The notes under the pieces are model-generated. The model was given only the letters and a program-made list of their open reading frames with translations, did not search any database and was not told where the DNA came from. Below, in pieces: positions 55,501-62,600 of a stretch of 64,000 nt of DNA. The stretch is from Xanthomonas vesicatoria ATCC 35937 (GTDB lineage: Bacteria > Pseudomonadota > Gammaproteobacteria > Xanthomonadales > Xanthomonadaceae), in assembly GCF_001908725.1 (NCBI RefSeq), contig NZ_CP018725.1, positions 62,001-126,000 on the forward strand, in the 5' to 3' direction. The position numbers and the translations under genes are program-made. How positions within the stretch are numbered: position 1 is the stretch's first letter; the number at the start of each line of letters is the position of its first letter.

Positions 55501-57763
55501 AATCGGCGACAAGGTGCTGGCCGATGTTGGTGGTGACCTGCTGATCCAAAGTGAGCAAGACACCAGCGACTACAAGAGCAAACAGCAACAGGCGGGCATG
55601 ACGTTGGTGTGGGGCTTTAGCGGCAGTAGTGCGAACTACAGTCAGCAGAAGGTCAATAGTAGCTACACGAGTGTCAACGAACAGAGCGGCATTCAGGCCG
55701 GCAATGGTGGGTTCGACATCAGTGTTGGCGGCAATACGCACCTCGTTGGCGGCGCAATTGCAAGTATGGCGGATGCGACACTCAACCGCCTGTCCACGGG
55801 CAGCCTGACGGTAGAAGATCTTCAAAACGAAGCAAAGGCAAAGGCATCCAACATCGGTGTGGGCGCGGGGACCAGTGGTGCTGGATTAGCGCAATCCGCC
55901 GCAAGTGCAGGACTCAGTGCTCTGGGCAGCGCCAATAGCAATGCAATGAGTACTACTCGCAGTGACATTGCTGCTGGTGCTATTGAAATACGTAGTAAGG
56001 ATCTCAGTGCACTGGAAGGCCTGGAACGTAGCGCTTCGATGCTTGATGGCAATAGCATCAAGGCGATTGATACGAACAAGTTGCAGGAACAGGTCGAGCT
56101 GAGCCAGGTTGCAGGCGAAGTCGGATTCCGTACTGCCAAAGAAGTGATTGCTGCACGGCGTGACGCGGCAACAGAAGAGCTCAAAGCCGCAGCCGAGGAT
56201 TATCAAGCTGCTACAACCGATGAAGAGCGTGCAGCAGCAGCGGTGCGGCGTGACGCCGCTCAGTCCAGTCTGAAGCAGTGGTCCGATGGCGGTAATGCCA
56301 AGATGGCAACTCAGGTACTGGCAGGCGTATTCCAGGCCAGTCTGGGCGGGGGCAGTGCTCTAGGCGCTGCTGCTGGTGTAGCTGCCAACGAAGGATTCCT
56401 GACCAAGCTATCAGCAAGCATCAACAAAGGTGTGGATGGCGATGGTATTGCCCACGAAGGGGCGATGAACCTGGCCAGCATCGGCTTGGGTCTGATCGCC
56501 GGTGGTCTGTTGGGCGATGCCACGTCGGGTGCCATCGCTGCCAACACCTCTCAGCAGTATGGCTATTACGACTACCGGGACGGTAAGCGACAGCTGCTGG
56601 CTTCCGACGCTCTGCGCGCGATGGCCGGCGGTGACGAAGCCCTGTTGCAAGGCATGCGTACGCTGATCAACGAGGCAATCAAGAATGGTGCAGATCCGGC
56701 CAGCCTTGCGGCGGCGCTGACAACGCCTGGCGTCGCCAACAACATGGCCGGTATGGCGCTGGTTGAAGCATCGGCGCAGAGGGAATTCGGCAAGAGTTTC
56801 AGTGCGCTGGATATGGTGGATCAGAAGTCGGTTCTCGGGCTGCTGGGTAAGGTCTATGTTGAAGGCGCCCAAAGCATCGATCTTGATGGACAGCCTCTCG
56901 CTGCTATTGGAAGTGCCGAGAAGCTTCCAGCAGTAGAGGTAGTCGGTAAATCGTCCGGGGGGCTACTGCACGCCGGTCAGCTGGTCAGCGGGGTCATCGA
57001 GAGTGGTGGGCGAGGCGTTGAGAAAGCAAGCAACTGGCTGGGCCAAGACACAGCATTGGCGCTCGCTTACGTGGCAATGGCGGCTGCTGGAGGCCCGGTC
57101 AAGACTGTTGCGAGTACGCTGTTCGAAAACTCTGCGCCAGGCGAGTTCTTGCTGAACAAGAAACAGCAGTATCTGGTCGATCCGTTTGGTAATTTTCTAG
57201 GGACCTATGGCCTAGGAGCCCAGAACGAGCAGCAGCTTCAATCGGTACGGCCTGCCACCAATATGATGGCAGGGATGGGCGTCGACTCGATGGCGTCCGT
57301 TATTGGTGTTATTAGTACAGGGAAGGCAGCCAACAGCCTTCTTGAGAGCTCGCAGGGTATTGGAAAGAAAATTGATGACGCCGAAGGTAAGATTGTTTGG
57401 GTTGATGAAAAAGCGTCGATGAGTTCCAAAGCGCGCGATTATAATGACTCTGCCCCAGGTGCGCGATCAAACGTGGAAACCCAAGCATCGCAAGCGCCTT
57501 CAATCACGAGGACTATGCCAGATGGAACGGAACGGCCTGTCAAGTTCGACGGTGTTGACGCAGATGTGTTGGTGGATCGTAAAATATCAGTGGTTACCAC
57601 GCCAAAGGCGAAAGATCAGGCGTTACGTCAATCTCAAGCTTTGTCAGAACAGGGTTTAACCGGTCGCTGGGAAGTGCCCACACAGGCGCAGGCTAATCGT
57701 GCCAAGAAAATGTTCGAAGAGCTTGGTATTAACAACATAACTGTAGAGGTGGTTAAGCCATGA
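43565..57763 (+). CDS. fhaB: FhaB/CdiA-type filamentous hemagglutinin with C-terminal toxin
   Basis: The 4,732-residue exoprotein has an extended signal peptide (YVAEQSKRALALLLCFTVTWTSFPAWAQ) and the TPS secretion domain, including NPNGISCDGCGF near residue 147. FHA-1 beta-helix repeats follow, with a 777-base macro-repeat (about residues 320-1950), then a linker (about 2620-3200) with the Cys pair in DCMQPVGQKVVCYY. A second repeat block ends near 4000, then a pretoxin region. The last 110 residues (TERPVKFDGVDADVLVDRKIS ... RWEVPTQAQANRAKKMFEEL) resemble a small nuclease-type CdiA-CT, possibly restriction-endonuclease-like. No VENN motif is seen. It mediates adhesion and contact-dependent inhibition; the adjacent small gene is the immunity partner. 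Confidence 0.93.
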   Translation: MDTQAMSVRGYVAEQSKRALALLLCFTVTWTSFPAWAQVAPTANPGGQTPGQQVAANGVPVVDIVAPNARGISHNRYSNFNVGPNGLILNNSAQISKTELGGYVAGNNNLQRSGSASLILNEVTSTTSRLQGYTEIAGAKAQLVIANPNGISCDGCGFLNTSRVTLTTGTPNLGGDGALNGFTITGGALSIGSNGLDAFNVDRLDLLSRQLSVTGSIWTKELVASAGKGRVSYDGMLLDVLPGTDGAAPSIGIDVAQLGGMYADRIRLIATEAGVGVVSRGTLAAQSGDLQIDSAGQVSLSGTAVARDGLTVRAAGDLDQRGVLGSQQGDVSLRGAGMRLAGDLVAAGALNAQADGVLSHTGRSSAGSIRLFGSELTADGSLHTTGALELGADGVLRSGGVAYGGMGATLRANRIALSGTLQSASAIALSATTIDALGALDAASALRVAGSGDVRMGGLAQAGRGVEIQASGRLDVQGQVIAADTLVLDAAAIAIAQRGAVSAGTELDLRSAGMLSNAGSGYAGRDLRLQANDLTTTGSLSAARDMQATVIGGVVNGGTIVAGNALTVDAARLESSGDIGSQRGDASLRSRAGLSVSGNTVAGGTLALDAGTDAQMSGAVNAASVNLRSGGDTTVSGTLQSTRGALNIAAGGALSSDALVQSAGVLGLQANDALRQRGQLRSGGTLQLRGSTVDHDGVIDAGSDLQIASASDLALSGTVQSAGAATLQAGGLLDNRANVVAAGALQVDAASLRNAQGAAFSSDADARLRSTGTFDNAGSLYAGNALQLAADTLTQSGRVGSGNTLSASVAGALDNSGNVVAKNALQIEAGSLRSSGQLGSEAAEVRLSTDGDITLQGVVAAGTSLQATAGGDLQQAGSATAQTMALIAGRDLAAAGTLRAASTLEMQAQRALTFAAQGQVGGDAALRAATVISNQGAVLQAGGAIALDGAAIDSRGTLDAGSDLQIRSDGDLSLAGIAQSGRDVHLSAANAVTNAAQVVAGRDLTVQARRLDNTAAGVLAGEGTVALTTTAQLNTAGRVQAGGDVQLTAAALDQGGSVSAGDAMTIAVTGTLENRGALVAKDAMQIDAGALRSTGQLGSERADVTLASQSVMQLGGVVAAATALRATAGSDLEQAGALNGHSVALQAGRDLTLGGTLNAASTLDLKAQRTLALNGQAASTGNAVLNGATIATGSAAVLQSGATITLEGEAIDSRGSLDAASDLSVRSAGDLTLGGIAQAGRDVALTAASALRNGAQVVAARDLAVQAASAENLTNATLGAMRDLRVEVAGILDNSGTLHGERGLTLSTGSLLQRGRLYSGDAISIASTGAFDNRGQLVSGRDLSIAAGSITSTGQLGSVNGALTLTSENAIDLQGVVSAATTLQATAASDLVQSGSLTAQTVGLQAGRDLTTGGTLQSASTLDLQAQRALVLNGQAQAGSDAALRGNSITTGTAAVLKSAGFITLDGAAIDSRGTLDAGSDLYLRSTGALALAGVAQANRDVFLSADGALSNASQVVAGRDLSVQAGSVSNAATGTLAAQGGVALIAGTLQNAGSVQSGGDLRMTATSIDQSGAAIAGKALTVTATGLVDNRGNLIAKDALTVDAGNLRSSGQLGSETANVTLVSRGDIALQGVVAAATTLQATAAGDLQQGGSLKAHSVALHAGRDLVAAGTLQSASFMDLQAQRTLTLNGQAVSAGDATLRGATVTTGQAAVLQGGGAISLDGAAIDSRGALDAGTDLALRSTGNLAVAGVAQADRAVVLNAAGALTNAAQVVAGQNLSVTAASASNTATGVLLAQGDTTLSIAGLLDNAGAIRAGNQLTLGVGSLRQTGQAYGLQRLGLTAAGAVDNRGDLIGGNGLRVEAAQLASTGQLGSERGDVALISRGNLQLDGSLAAAGAFSAQADGALAQSGTLSAGSTLDLRSKSDLTLAGQLRGQQITLASDAVVRQQGVVSGATVELQGARIENAGQTTAAGNLSLRAGEISIAGTVGAGIAGDGNLGTGSTLSLVADRQLSASGKVLAGGNLLAQGAQLQLAGASTRATANVALTTSGSLDHRGGDLLAGGTLTVQAGGTIDNGRLNGTGGQVQATQLSVDGGSLNNAGGRLVQSGIGATRVSIAGAIDNTSGTVASNGQDLTITAASLENAQGRIEHAGTGTASVTSRGALSNADGRIVSQGALNISASSGMNNQGGTVAAAGDATLTAANLNNIGGSVAARGLTVQSGGAVDNRSGLLQASGGALTLRGDSLSNSGGTVQAVSSGSAGGTLRVELNRGLDNGNGTIGASTDAVITAENIASSGGSLQAGRDLSITARGQLDNHQGGKLSAGRDLNVAVTGALLNSGGQLDAANALTVSGGRIDNTQGSIVNNGGGLTRVSTGGALTNTSGNLGGRGSVVIDAANIANNGGQLVAGGDLIANTNGLNNQGGNVYAGASFLLQRAGATLDNQNGKIKAEQAVRLNLQNLSNAGGQIGAGSAIGGAGDVVIDTVGFDGGGSILAQNLLDLTLRSDYTHRAGADLVSNGDFNLRVGGNLVNEATLKAARRLDITASSIANRAGANILSNDTRLNGGNVIDNAGSISGNGALSLVANSVYNTGSIVGGNVTVNTGTLVNGADFGGATDNAAYGSALLGSTGNMNLIVRDQLLNRDARIFSLGNIAIGAAQDGGGTLVARTGVVNNLSGSIEADGSILIAAGQLNNRRRVVNTTSVSTDPGSDDVYSGGELIEGKAIRNLQGARAPYPYTGLAPGIYRNYQVIQQEQLSSASAEGRIAAGGNILLSGSVTNNASTIAAAGLFAANQRGLGGLSDGMIVGGEQLLNQALALNQTVRQSDVEHIVTAITNDCMQPVGQKVVCYYEEEDQRLNSSTINSSYIALGASMTGNQGVSLNGANISNGAVGSDGRAISGASLNGVGAQGGLSGRTVQSAAGVGGQAVIGRATGGASSIRVATGTSGSAGTQVGANTQDATLATSGGIVKMSVAPVMSNDSGLVRSTVDQTTVQPTAAGTGVTAGANETRTRVDPATIPVANIVGGGQTSLTQIDLPIGGLYRLSNGTATDRTAMGRAATGLGGINAWRSNGPGRRYLIETDPRFVNYDNFISSDFLLDKLGVDPEWTQTRLGDGFYEQRLVLDQITQLTGRRYLGNYADGVAQYRALLESGVAAAGQLQLSMGVGLTAAQAAALTQDIVWMVEQDYQGQKVLVPVVYLASNSLQLRGNGALIAGGNVELNATNAMSNQGVIAGADVSVTAGNLLNQGRISGTGTVTLEARNDLLNQGQIQGRDVALVAGNNLVSEAAKAINGVGILSGITASNTLQLMAGNDMTLTGTRVQAGGSAALIAGNNLSLTPSALRDDNGLLRGGDAVSVTTGKDLIVSAGNDLQLHGVTIAAGGSAALQAGNNLSLTPTIGLDGKVATRTSISTGDSLQLTAGNDLTIRQAEVKAGGDLIAAAGNNLNVESVLNDSETNSYNSRNGKTRVTTTTTTQTIDQQALTAGGNLILSAGNDVNLVAAKLDAGKGLGISAGNDINASTLTTVDTSDVLETRKRFKQTTSTRDETVHGTEFTAGGNLAMQAGNDITLTAASAATKEGGITLAAGNDVNLLAASEQHDAVQDMTKKKKGTFSSKTTTTHDEWHDNVAITTTLSGDTVQIAAGNDLLSQGAQVASTGDVVLAAGNNLTLDAVQNTHSEEHEKTVKKSGLYGGGGFSVALGVTKKADGLDVTEVTNTGSLVGSTDGAVTMTAGNKVAITGSDVLSATSTTIVGKEVTIAAAENTVDTVQTSKQQSAGITLGLTGGVVAAAEAAYSATKRGSEVEDDRLKALYAAKAGYAVSDGVAEYQAAAAAGSGMGGVSLRIGIGASSASSKTTTHEETTGGSRILSDGNVTIAATGGDLNVIGSKINGENVALSAANDLNLLSNLETNTNKSENKNAGGEIGVSVGTTTGVYLTAYAGKGSAKGNSDVHAESVVTANDRLTLISGNDTTIKGAQAIGDKVLADVGGDLLIQSEQDTSDYKSKQQQAGMTLVWGFSGSSANYSQQKVNSSYTSVNEQSGIQAGNGGFDISVGGNTHLVGGAIASMADATLNRLSTGSLTVEDLQNEAKAKASNIGVGAGTSGAGLAQSAASAGLSALGSANSNAMSTTRSDIAAGAIEIRSKDLSALEGLERSASMLDGNSIKAIDTNKLQEQVELSQVAGEVGFRTAKEVIAARRDAATEELKAAAEDYQAATTDEERAAAAVRRDAAQSSLKQWSDGGNAKMATQVLAGVFQASLGGGSALGAAAGVAANEGFLTKLSASINKGVDGDGIAHEGAMNLASIGLGLIAGGLLGDATSGAIAANTSQQYGYYDYRDGKRQLLASDALRAMAGGDEALLQGMRTLINEAIKNGADPASLAAALTTPGVANNMAGMALVEASAQREFGKSFSALDMVDQKSVLGLLGKVYVEGAQSIDLDGQPLAAIGSAEKLPAVEVVGKSSGGLLHAGQLVSGVIESGGRGVEKASNWLGQDTALALAYVAMAAAGGPVKTVASTLFENSAPGEFLLNKKQQYLVDPFGNFLGTYGLGAQNEQQLQSVRPATNMMAGMGVDSMASVIGVISTGKAANSLLESSQGIGKKIDDAEGKIVWVDEKASMSSKARDYNDSAPGARSNVETQASQAPSITRTMPDGTERPVKFDGVDADVLVDRKISVVTTPKAKDQALRQSQALSEQGLTGRWEVPTQAQANRAKKMFEELGINNITVEVVKP
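44531..49960 (+). repeat. Macro-repeat of about 777 bases (259 residues) within fhaB
   Basis: The signature (Q)LGS(E/Q/V)...(V/L)xL(x)S recurs at 44531, 45296, 46073, 46850, 47627, 48401 and 49178, with spacings 765, 777, 777, 777, 774 and 777. Each unit holds the same order of GGxLxLxAQRxL, IDSRGxLDAGSDLxxRS and QVVAGRDLxVQA segments. The near-constant length suggests amplification by unequal crossing over and a regular beta-helix rise. The final partial unit ends near 49.9 kb. Confidence 0.8.
53224..55850 (+). repeat. Long direct repeat, copy 1 (inside fhaB)
   Basis: This stretch is repeated at 59727-62420. By eye the first 1.7 kb is nearly identical; after 54.9 kb the copies drift and copy 2 has an insertion of about 35 codons near 61.5 kb. 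Recombination between the copies could swap the C-terminal toxin of fhaB. Confidence 0.85.
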
Positions 57764-58014
57764 GTGAAGCTAATAAAACTTTTGCCAAAGTTATAGCTAA
57801 TTTTTGTAATTTTCTAGAGTTTTCTGATGCTAAAGTTGTCGATCAAGATGCGGCTGTTCAGATGATGGAGCAGTTGGCCTTTGAGCTGCAGGAACTTCCT
57901 GATATTGAAAGGGTTCTGCTGTGTTCTGATTTGGTTTCGGAATCTTTAAATTATGAGGGTGAGGTTGCCGATTTTGTGAAAAATCTTCCAAGCTCACTTG
58001 GTTTGAATGAATAG
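57760..58014 (+). CDS. cdiI: Candidate CdiI immunity protein
   Basis: The 84-residue helical acidic protein overlaps the fhaB stop by four bases (ATGA). It is cytoplasmic (no signal), and its AT-richness differs strongly from the fhaB repeats, as do CdiA-CT/CdiI cassettes in general. Immunity to the nuclease-like C-terminal toxin is inferred from position, size and composition. The sequence family is not recognized. Confidence 0.75.
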   Translation: MSEANKTFAKVIANFCNFLEFSDAKVVDQDAAVQMMEQLAFELQELPDIERVLLCSDLVSESLNYEGEVADFVKNLPSSLGLNE

Positions 58015-58047
58015 AAATCAGATCGTCAGGGACGGAGATAACTAAGC

Positions 58048-58325
58048 GACGGTCGCCACCGGCACCAGCGGCAGCGCAGGCGCCTAAGTCGGCCCTAGCA
58101 CGCAGGATGCGTCGCTCGCTGCATTTGGCGGCATCGTCAAGATGCCGGTCGCAACGGTCATGTCCAATGATAGCGGGCTGGTACGCAGTACGGTCGATCA
58201 GGCAACTGTGCAGACCACCGCCGCCGGTACCGTGTCACCGCAGGTGCAAACGAAACGCGCACACGTGTCGACCCCGCCACCATTCCCGTCCCAACATTGT
58301 TGGCAGCAGGCAGGCCTTGCTAAGG
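58048..58325 (+). pseudogene. Decayed fhaB fragment A
   Basis: The DNA matches fhaB around 52388-52650, the GTSGSAG...GGIVKM...NDSGLVRSTVDQ segment, but with in-frame stops and frameshifts (for example a TAA in GSAGA*VG). It starts about 30 bases after cdiI. It marks the left part of a second, partial cdiA copy. Confidence 0.8.
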
Positions 58326-58335
58326 TTAAATAAGC

Positions 58336-58722
58336 ATGAATTTTGAAAAAATAAGTTTTGGAGTTGGGCCAATCCTAAAGGGAATGGCGCGATCTAAGGT
58401 AAGGGAAATATTGGGTGATTTTGATGAGTTTAGTAAAAACTCTTTTGCAAAAAACACTACTGATAACTTTTCTAAGCATAAGGTCCATGTATTTTATTCA
58501 GAATCCTATATTGTGGAGGGTGCTGAGTTCATGAGTGGGGCAAATTTATCAATTGATGGAATAAAAATTTTTGATGAAAATATTGAAGATTTTTTAAAAA
58601 AAGCTAGTGATATTGGATTGAATTTTGAAAGAGATGATCTTGGTGTCGTGCTACCAGATGTTGAGACTTCGTTATTTTCCCCGGATGGTTATTTTATAAA
58701 GTCTGTTTACTTTCAGCTTTGA
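58336..58722 (+). CDS. Orphan immunity-like protein
   Basis: The 128-residue cytoplasmic protein is AT-rich (MNFEKISFGVGPILKGM ... VREILGDFDEF ... HVFYSESYIVEG ... SLFSPDGYFIKSVYFQL). Placement between two decayed fhaB fragments is typical of orphan CdiI genes left after toxin exchange. No cognate toxin is adjacent. It could still protect against CDI by neighbouring strains. The family is not named. Confidence 0.65.
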   Translation: MNFEKISFGVGPILKGMARSKVREILGDFDEFSKNSFAKNTTDNFSKHKVHVFYSESYIVEGAEFMSGANLSIDGIKIFDENIEDFLKKASDIGLNFERDDLGVVLPDVETSLFSPDGYFIKSVYFQL

Positions 58723-58835
58723 CGAGTATCGTGGTGAGGCATTATTAACAGTAATTTCTACCGATGTGAAATCTAATAAAAATCCGAGTGTGGACGCCTC
58801 TGAGGGCTACCAAATGAACTGTGTAACCGATTCGC

Positions 58836-58985
58836 TCTTTATCAATTACGACAACTTCATCAGCAGTGACTTCCTGCTGGACAAACTGGGCGTTCACTCG
58901 ATTTGAACTCAGAGCCACCTGGGCTATGGCGCCCATGAACGGCGCCTAGTGTTGGACCCAAGCCGCCCAGCTTACCGGTCGTCGC
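58836..58985 (+). pseudogene. Decayed fhaB fragment B
   Basis: The segment resembles fhaB 52820-52975 (NYDNFISSDFLLDKLGV ... TQLTGRR), with stops after SDFLLDKLGVHSI and further changes. Together with fragment A and the copy at 59727 it shows the original order of one fhaB region, now interrupted by cargo genes. The rest of 58723-59090 has no supported gene. Confidence 0.75.
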
Positions 58986-59090
58986 TCTGCGCTGGATTGC
59001 GCTTGCATGCGCGGATGCGCTACACGGCTTAGCCATCCTTGGGCGCCTTGGGCCGGTCACCGTTGCCGATTAGCGCCTGAAAGAGATTTT

Positions 59091-59441
59091 TCAGGGACGA
59101 CTAGCAAGACTCACGACTAGCTCGCCATCGCGCATGCGAATGCTGATTTTGCTGCCAATAACAAAGCCAAGTTGTTCCAACCAGCGACCGCGCAAACGCA
59201 GTGTAGGAACACGTTGATCGCTTGCGTGATAGTAGCCATAACCGACTGTCAGTTGTTGCGGAGGGCGCGGGCGACGTACGACGCGCCGTTGTTTTACCAG
59301 GTCGGCGGCGTTGGCGGATTCAATCTCTTCGTGGGTGAGCATCGGGGGGAGCGGCGACTCTTTGATGCGCCAGACCGCGTCCAGGGGTGGTTGACGCTTT
59401 GCGCGCTTGCGCGTGGTGGTGCGAGATGGCGGTTGACGCAT
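59091..59441 (-). CDS. SymE-family toxin-like protein
   Basis: The 116-residue protein starts at ATG 59441 with GGAGGG upstream. The C-terminal domain (LTVGYGYYHASDQRVPTLRLRGRWLEQLGFVIGSKISIRMRDGELVVSL) is the SymE/AbrB-like fold seen in SymE type I toxins. The basic N-terminus (RTTTRKRAKRQ) may bind nucleic acid. SymE genes are often cargo of CDI and Rhs loci. In E. coli SymE is repressed by the antisense RNA SymR; an equivalent RNA was not proven here. Confidence 0.82.
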   Translation of the reverse strand: MRQPPSRTTTRKRAKRQPPLDAVWRIKESPLPPMLTHEEIESANAADLVKQRRVVRRPRPPQQLTVGYGYYHASDQRVPTLRLRGRWLEQLGFVIGSKISIRMRDGELVVSLASRP

Positions 59442-59606
59442 GGCAAAGCCCTCCGTTGCGAACAGGCGCCGTCGCCGATCAGCGACGGGATGTCGGGAGG
59501 TTAGAAACCGCACGTAGCCGGCGGGCATATTCCCCTTGCGGGTGTTGTATTAGCCGCCCTCCCGACGCAGGCATCGCGTCGGTTGCGCCAGCAAAGATGC
59601 AGGCAC

Positions 59607-59636
59607 AAAAAACCCACCGGTTTGACGGAGGTGGGT
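59607..59636 (-). terminator. Minus-strand terminator upstream of symE
   Basis: On the minus strand ACCCACC and GGTGGGT form a stem followed by a run of T residues (the A-run at 59607-59612 on the plus strand). A minus-strand transcript starting around 59700-59770, inside the cdiA fragment, would end here before reaching symE. It may define a small RNA. Confidence 0.6.
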
Positions 59637-59664
59637 ACCGCTACGTGAGGAGTTTCTACGCTCC

Positions 59665-62600
59665 TTGGAGCAAGAGATTGCTACCGGGCACGAGCCATGT
59701 CAATGGCTTCGTAACCTCGCGCTCAATGCCACCAATACCATGAGCAACCAGGGCGTCATCGCCGGTGCCGATGTCAGCATCACCGCCGGCAACCTGCTCA
59801 ACCAGGGCCGCATCAGCGGCACCGGCAGCGTAGCGCTGGAAGCGCGTAACGACCTGCTCAACCAGGGCCAGATCCAGGGCCGCGATGTCGCACTGGTGGC
59901 CGGCAACAACCTGGTCAGCGAAGCGGCCAAGGCCATCAACGGCGTCGGCATCCTGTCGGGCATCAACGCCAGCAACACCCTGCAACTGATGGCCGGCAAC
60001 GACATGGCCCTGACCGGTACCCGCGTGCAGGCCGGCGGTAGTGCGGCGTTGATCGCCGGCAACAACCTCAGCCTCACGCCCAGCGCCTTGCGCGACGACA
60101 ACGGCCTGCTGCGCGGCGGCGATGCCGTGTCGGTGACCACTGGCAAGGACCTGATCGTGTCTGCAGGCAACGACCTGCAACTGCACGGCGTGACCATCGC
60201 GGCCGGCGGAAGCGCCGCGCTGCAGGCAGGCAATAACCTGTCGCTGACGCCGACCATCGGCCTGGACGGCAAGGTCGCCACCCGCACCAGCATCAGCACC
60301 GGCGACAGCCTGCAGCTGACCGCCGGCAACGACCTGACCATTCGCCAGGCCGAGGTCAAGGCGGGCGGTGATTTGATCGCCGCAGCCGGCAACAACCTCA
60401 ATGTCGAGTCCGTGCTCAACGACAGCGAGACCAACAGGTACAACTCGCGCAACGGCAAGACCCGCGTCACCACCACCACGACCACCCAGAGCATCGACCA
60501 GCAGGCGCTCGCTGCCGGCGGCAACCTGATCCTCAGCGCCGGCAACGACGTCAACCTTGTGGCCGCAAAACTCGATGCAGGCAAGGGCTTGGGGATCAGC
60601 GCCGGCAACGACATCAACGCCAGCACGCTGACCACGGTGGACACCAGCGATGTCCTGGAAACGCGCAAGCGCTTCAAGCAAACCACCAGCACCCGCGACG
60701 AAACCGTCCACGGCACCGAGTTCAGTGCCGGCGGCAATGTGGCCATGCAGGCGGGCAACGACATCACCCTGACCGCCGCATCGGCCGCCACCAAGGAAGG
60801 CGGCATCACCCTGGCCGCCGGCAACGACGTCAATCTGCTCGCCGCCAGCGAGCAGCACGACGCCGTGCAGGACATGACCAAGAAGAAGAAGGGTACGTTC
60901 TCGAGCAAGACGACCACCACGCATGATGCGTGGCACGACAACGTGGCGGTCACCACCACGCTCAGTGCTGACACGGTGCAGATTGCGGCGGGTAACGATC
61001 TACTGTCGCAAGGCGCGCAGGTCGCCAGCACCGGCGATGTGGTGTTGGCCGCGGGCAACAACATCACGCTGGACACGGTGCAGAACACGCACAGCGAAGA
61101 GCATGAGAAGACGGTCAAGAAGTCCGGTCTATATGGTGGTGGCGGATTCAGCGCCGCATTGGGCGTCACCAAAAAAACCGATGGGCTGGACGTCACCGAG
61201 GTGTCCAACAGCGGCAGCCTGGTCGGCAGCACCGACGGCGCGGTGACAATTACTGCTGGCAACAAGGTGTCCATCACCGGTAGCGATGTACTGAGCGCCA
61301 CCAGCACCACCATCGTGGGTAAGGAAGTCACGATTGCTGCCGCGGAAAACACCGTGGATACGGTGCAGACGTCCAAGCAGCAGAGTGCGGGCATTACGCT
61401 GGGGCTGACCGGTGGGGCTGTAGACGCCGCGCAGGCGATCTACGGCGCAGTCAAGCGTGGATCGGAAGTTGAAGACGACCGCTTGAAGGCGCTTTACGCC
61501 GCCAAGGCGGGCTATGCGGTCAGCGACACCGTGGGGATGGTCAACAATGGCCTGAAGGGCTACGACGGCCAAGCGGTTGCAGGAAACACGACCAAGGCAG
61601 GTACTGCTGCAGCGGATGGCGCGCAAGGTGCAGCCAATGCGGCGGGCGTGAGCTTGCGCCTTGGTATCGGTGCCAGCAGTTCGTCAAGCAAGACGACCAC
61701 GCACGAGGAAACCACCGGCGGCAGTCGCATCCTCAGCAACGGCGACGTCACCATTGCAGCAACTGGTGGCGACCTCAATGTCGTCGGCAGCAAGATCGCC
61801 GGCGAAAATGTGGCCCTGGCTGCTGCAAACAATCTCAACCTGCTGAGCAACAAGGAAACCAACACCACCAAATCGGAGAACAAGAACGCCGGTGGAGAGA
61901 TCGGCATCAGTGTTGGTGCAGTCACCGGCTATTACCTGTCGGTGTCAGCAGGCAAAGGCAGTGCCAAGGGCAACAGCGATCTACGCACGGAAAGCGTGGT
62001 CACTGCCAACGATACATTGACCTTGGTGAGTGGCAACGACACCACGATCCAGGGCGCACAGGCTATCGGCAACAAGGTGCTCGCCAATGTGGGCGGCGAC
62101 CTGCTGATCAAAAGCGAGCAGGACACCAACGAGTACAAAAGCAAGCAGCAACAGGCCAGCCTGACCCTGGCGACCGGCTCTGGTAGCGGCGGCAGCTACA
62201 GCCAGCAAAATGTCAACAGCAGCTACACCAGCGTGACCGAGCAGAGCGGTATCCAGGCCGGCAATGGCGGCTTCGACATTGTCGTGGGCGGAGACACCAA
62301 GCTAGTCGGCGGTGCGATTGTCAGCTCAGCTAGCTCATCATTGAATACTCTATCGACGGATAGCCTCACGGCAGAAGATCTCAAGAACAAAGCCGAGTAT
62401 GAAGCCAATAGTCTTGGTGTGAGCGTTAGCGGATCAGGCTTCAAGCCTACGCTGGGTCTGCCACAGTCGGATAAAGATTCTAGTGTCACGCATAGTGCCA
62501 TTGCTGCCGGCTCAATGGAGGTTAGGAATGGCAACTCATCAGCGTTAGATGGCATTAAGAGAGATACGGATGAATTGGCAAATAGCGGTTTAAAGAAAAT

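Noticed and set aside
43565..57763. CRISPR-like array within the repetitive fhaB DNA
   Set aside because: The repeats are coding, imperfect and of protein-repeat length; no short identical repeats with unique spacers occur anywhere in the window.
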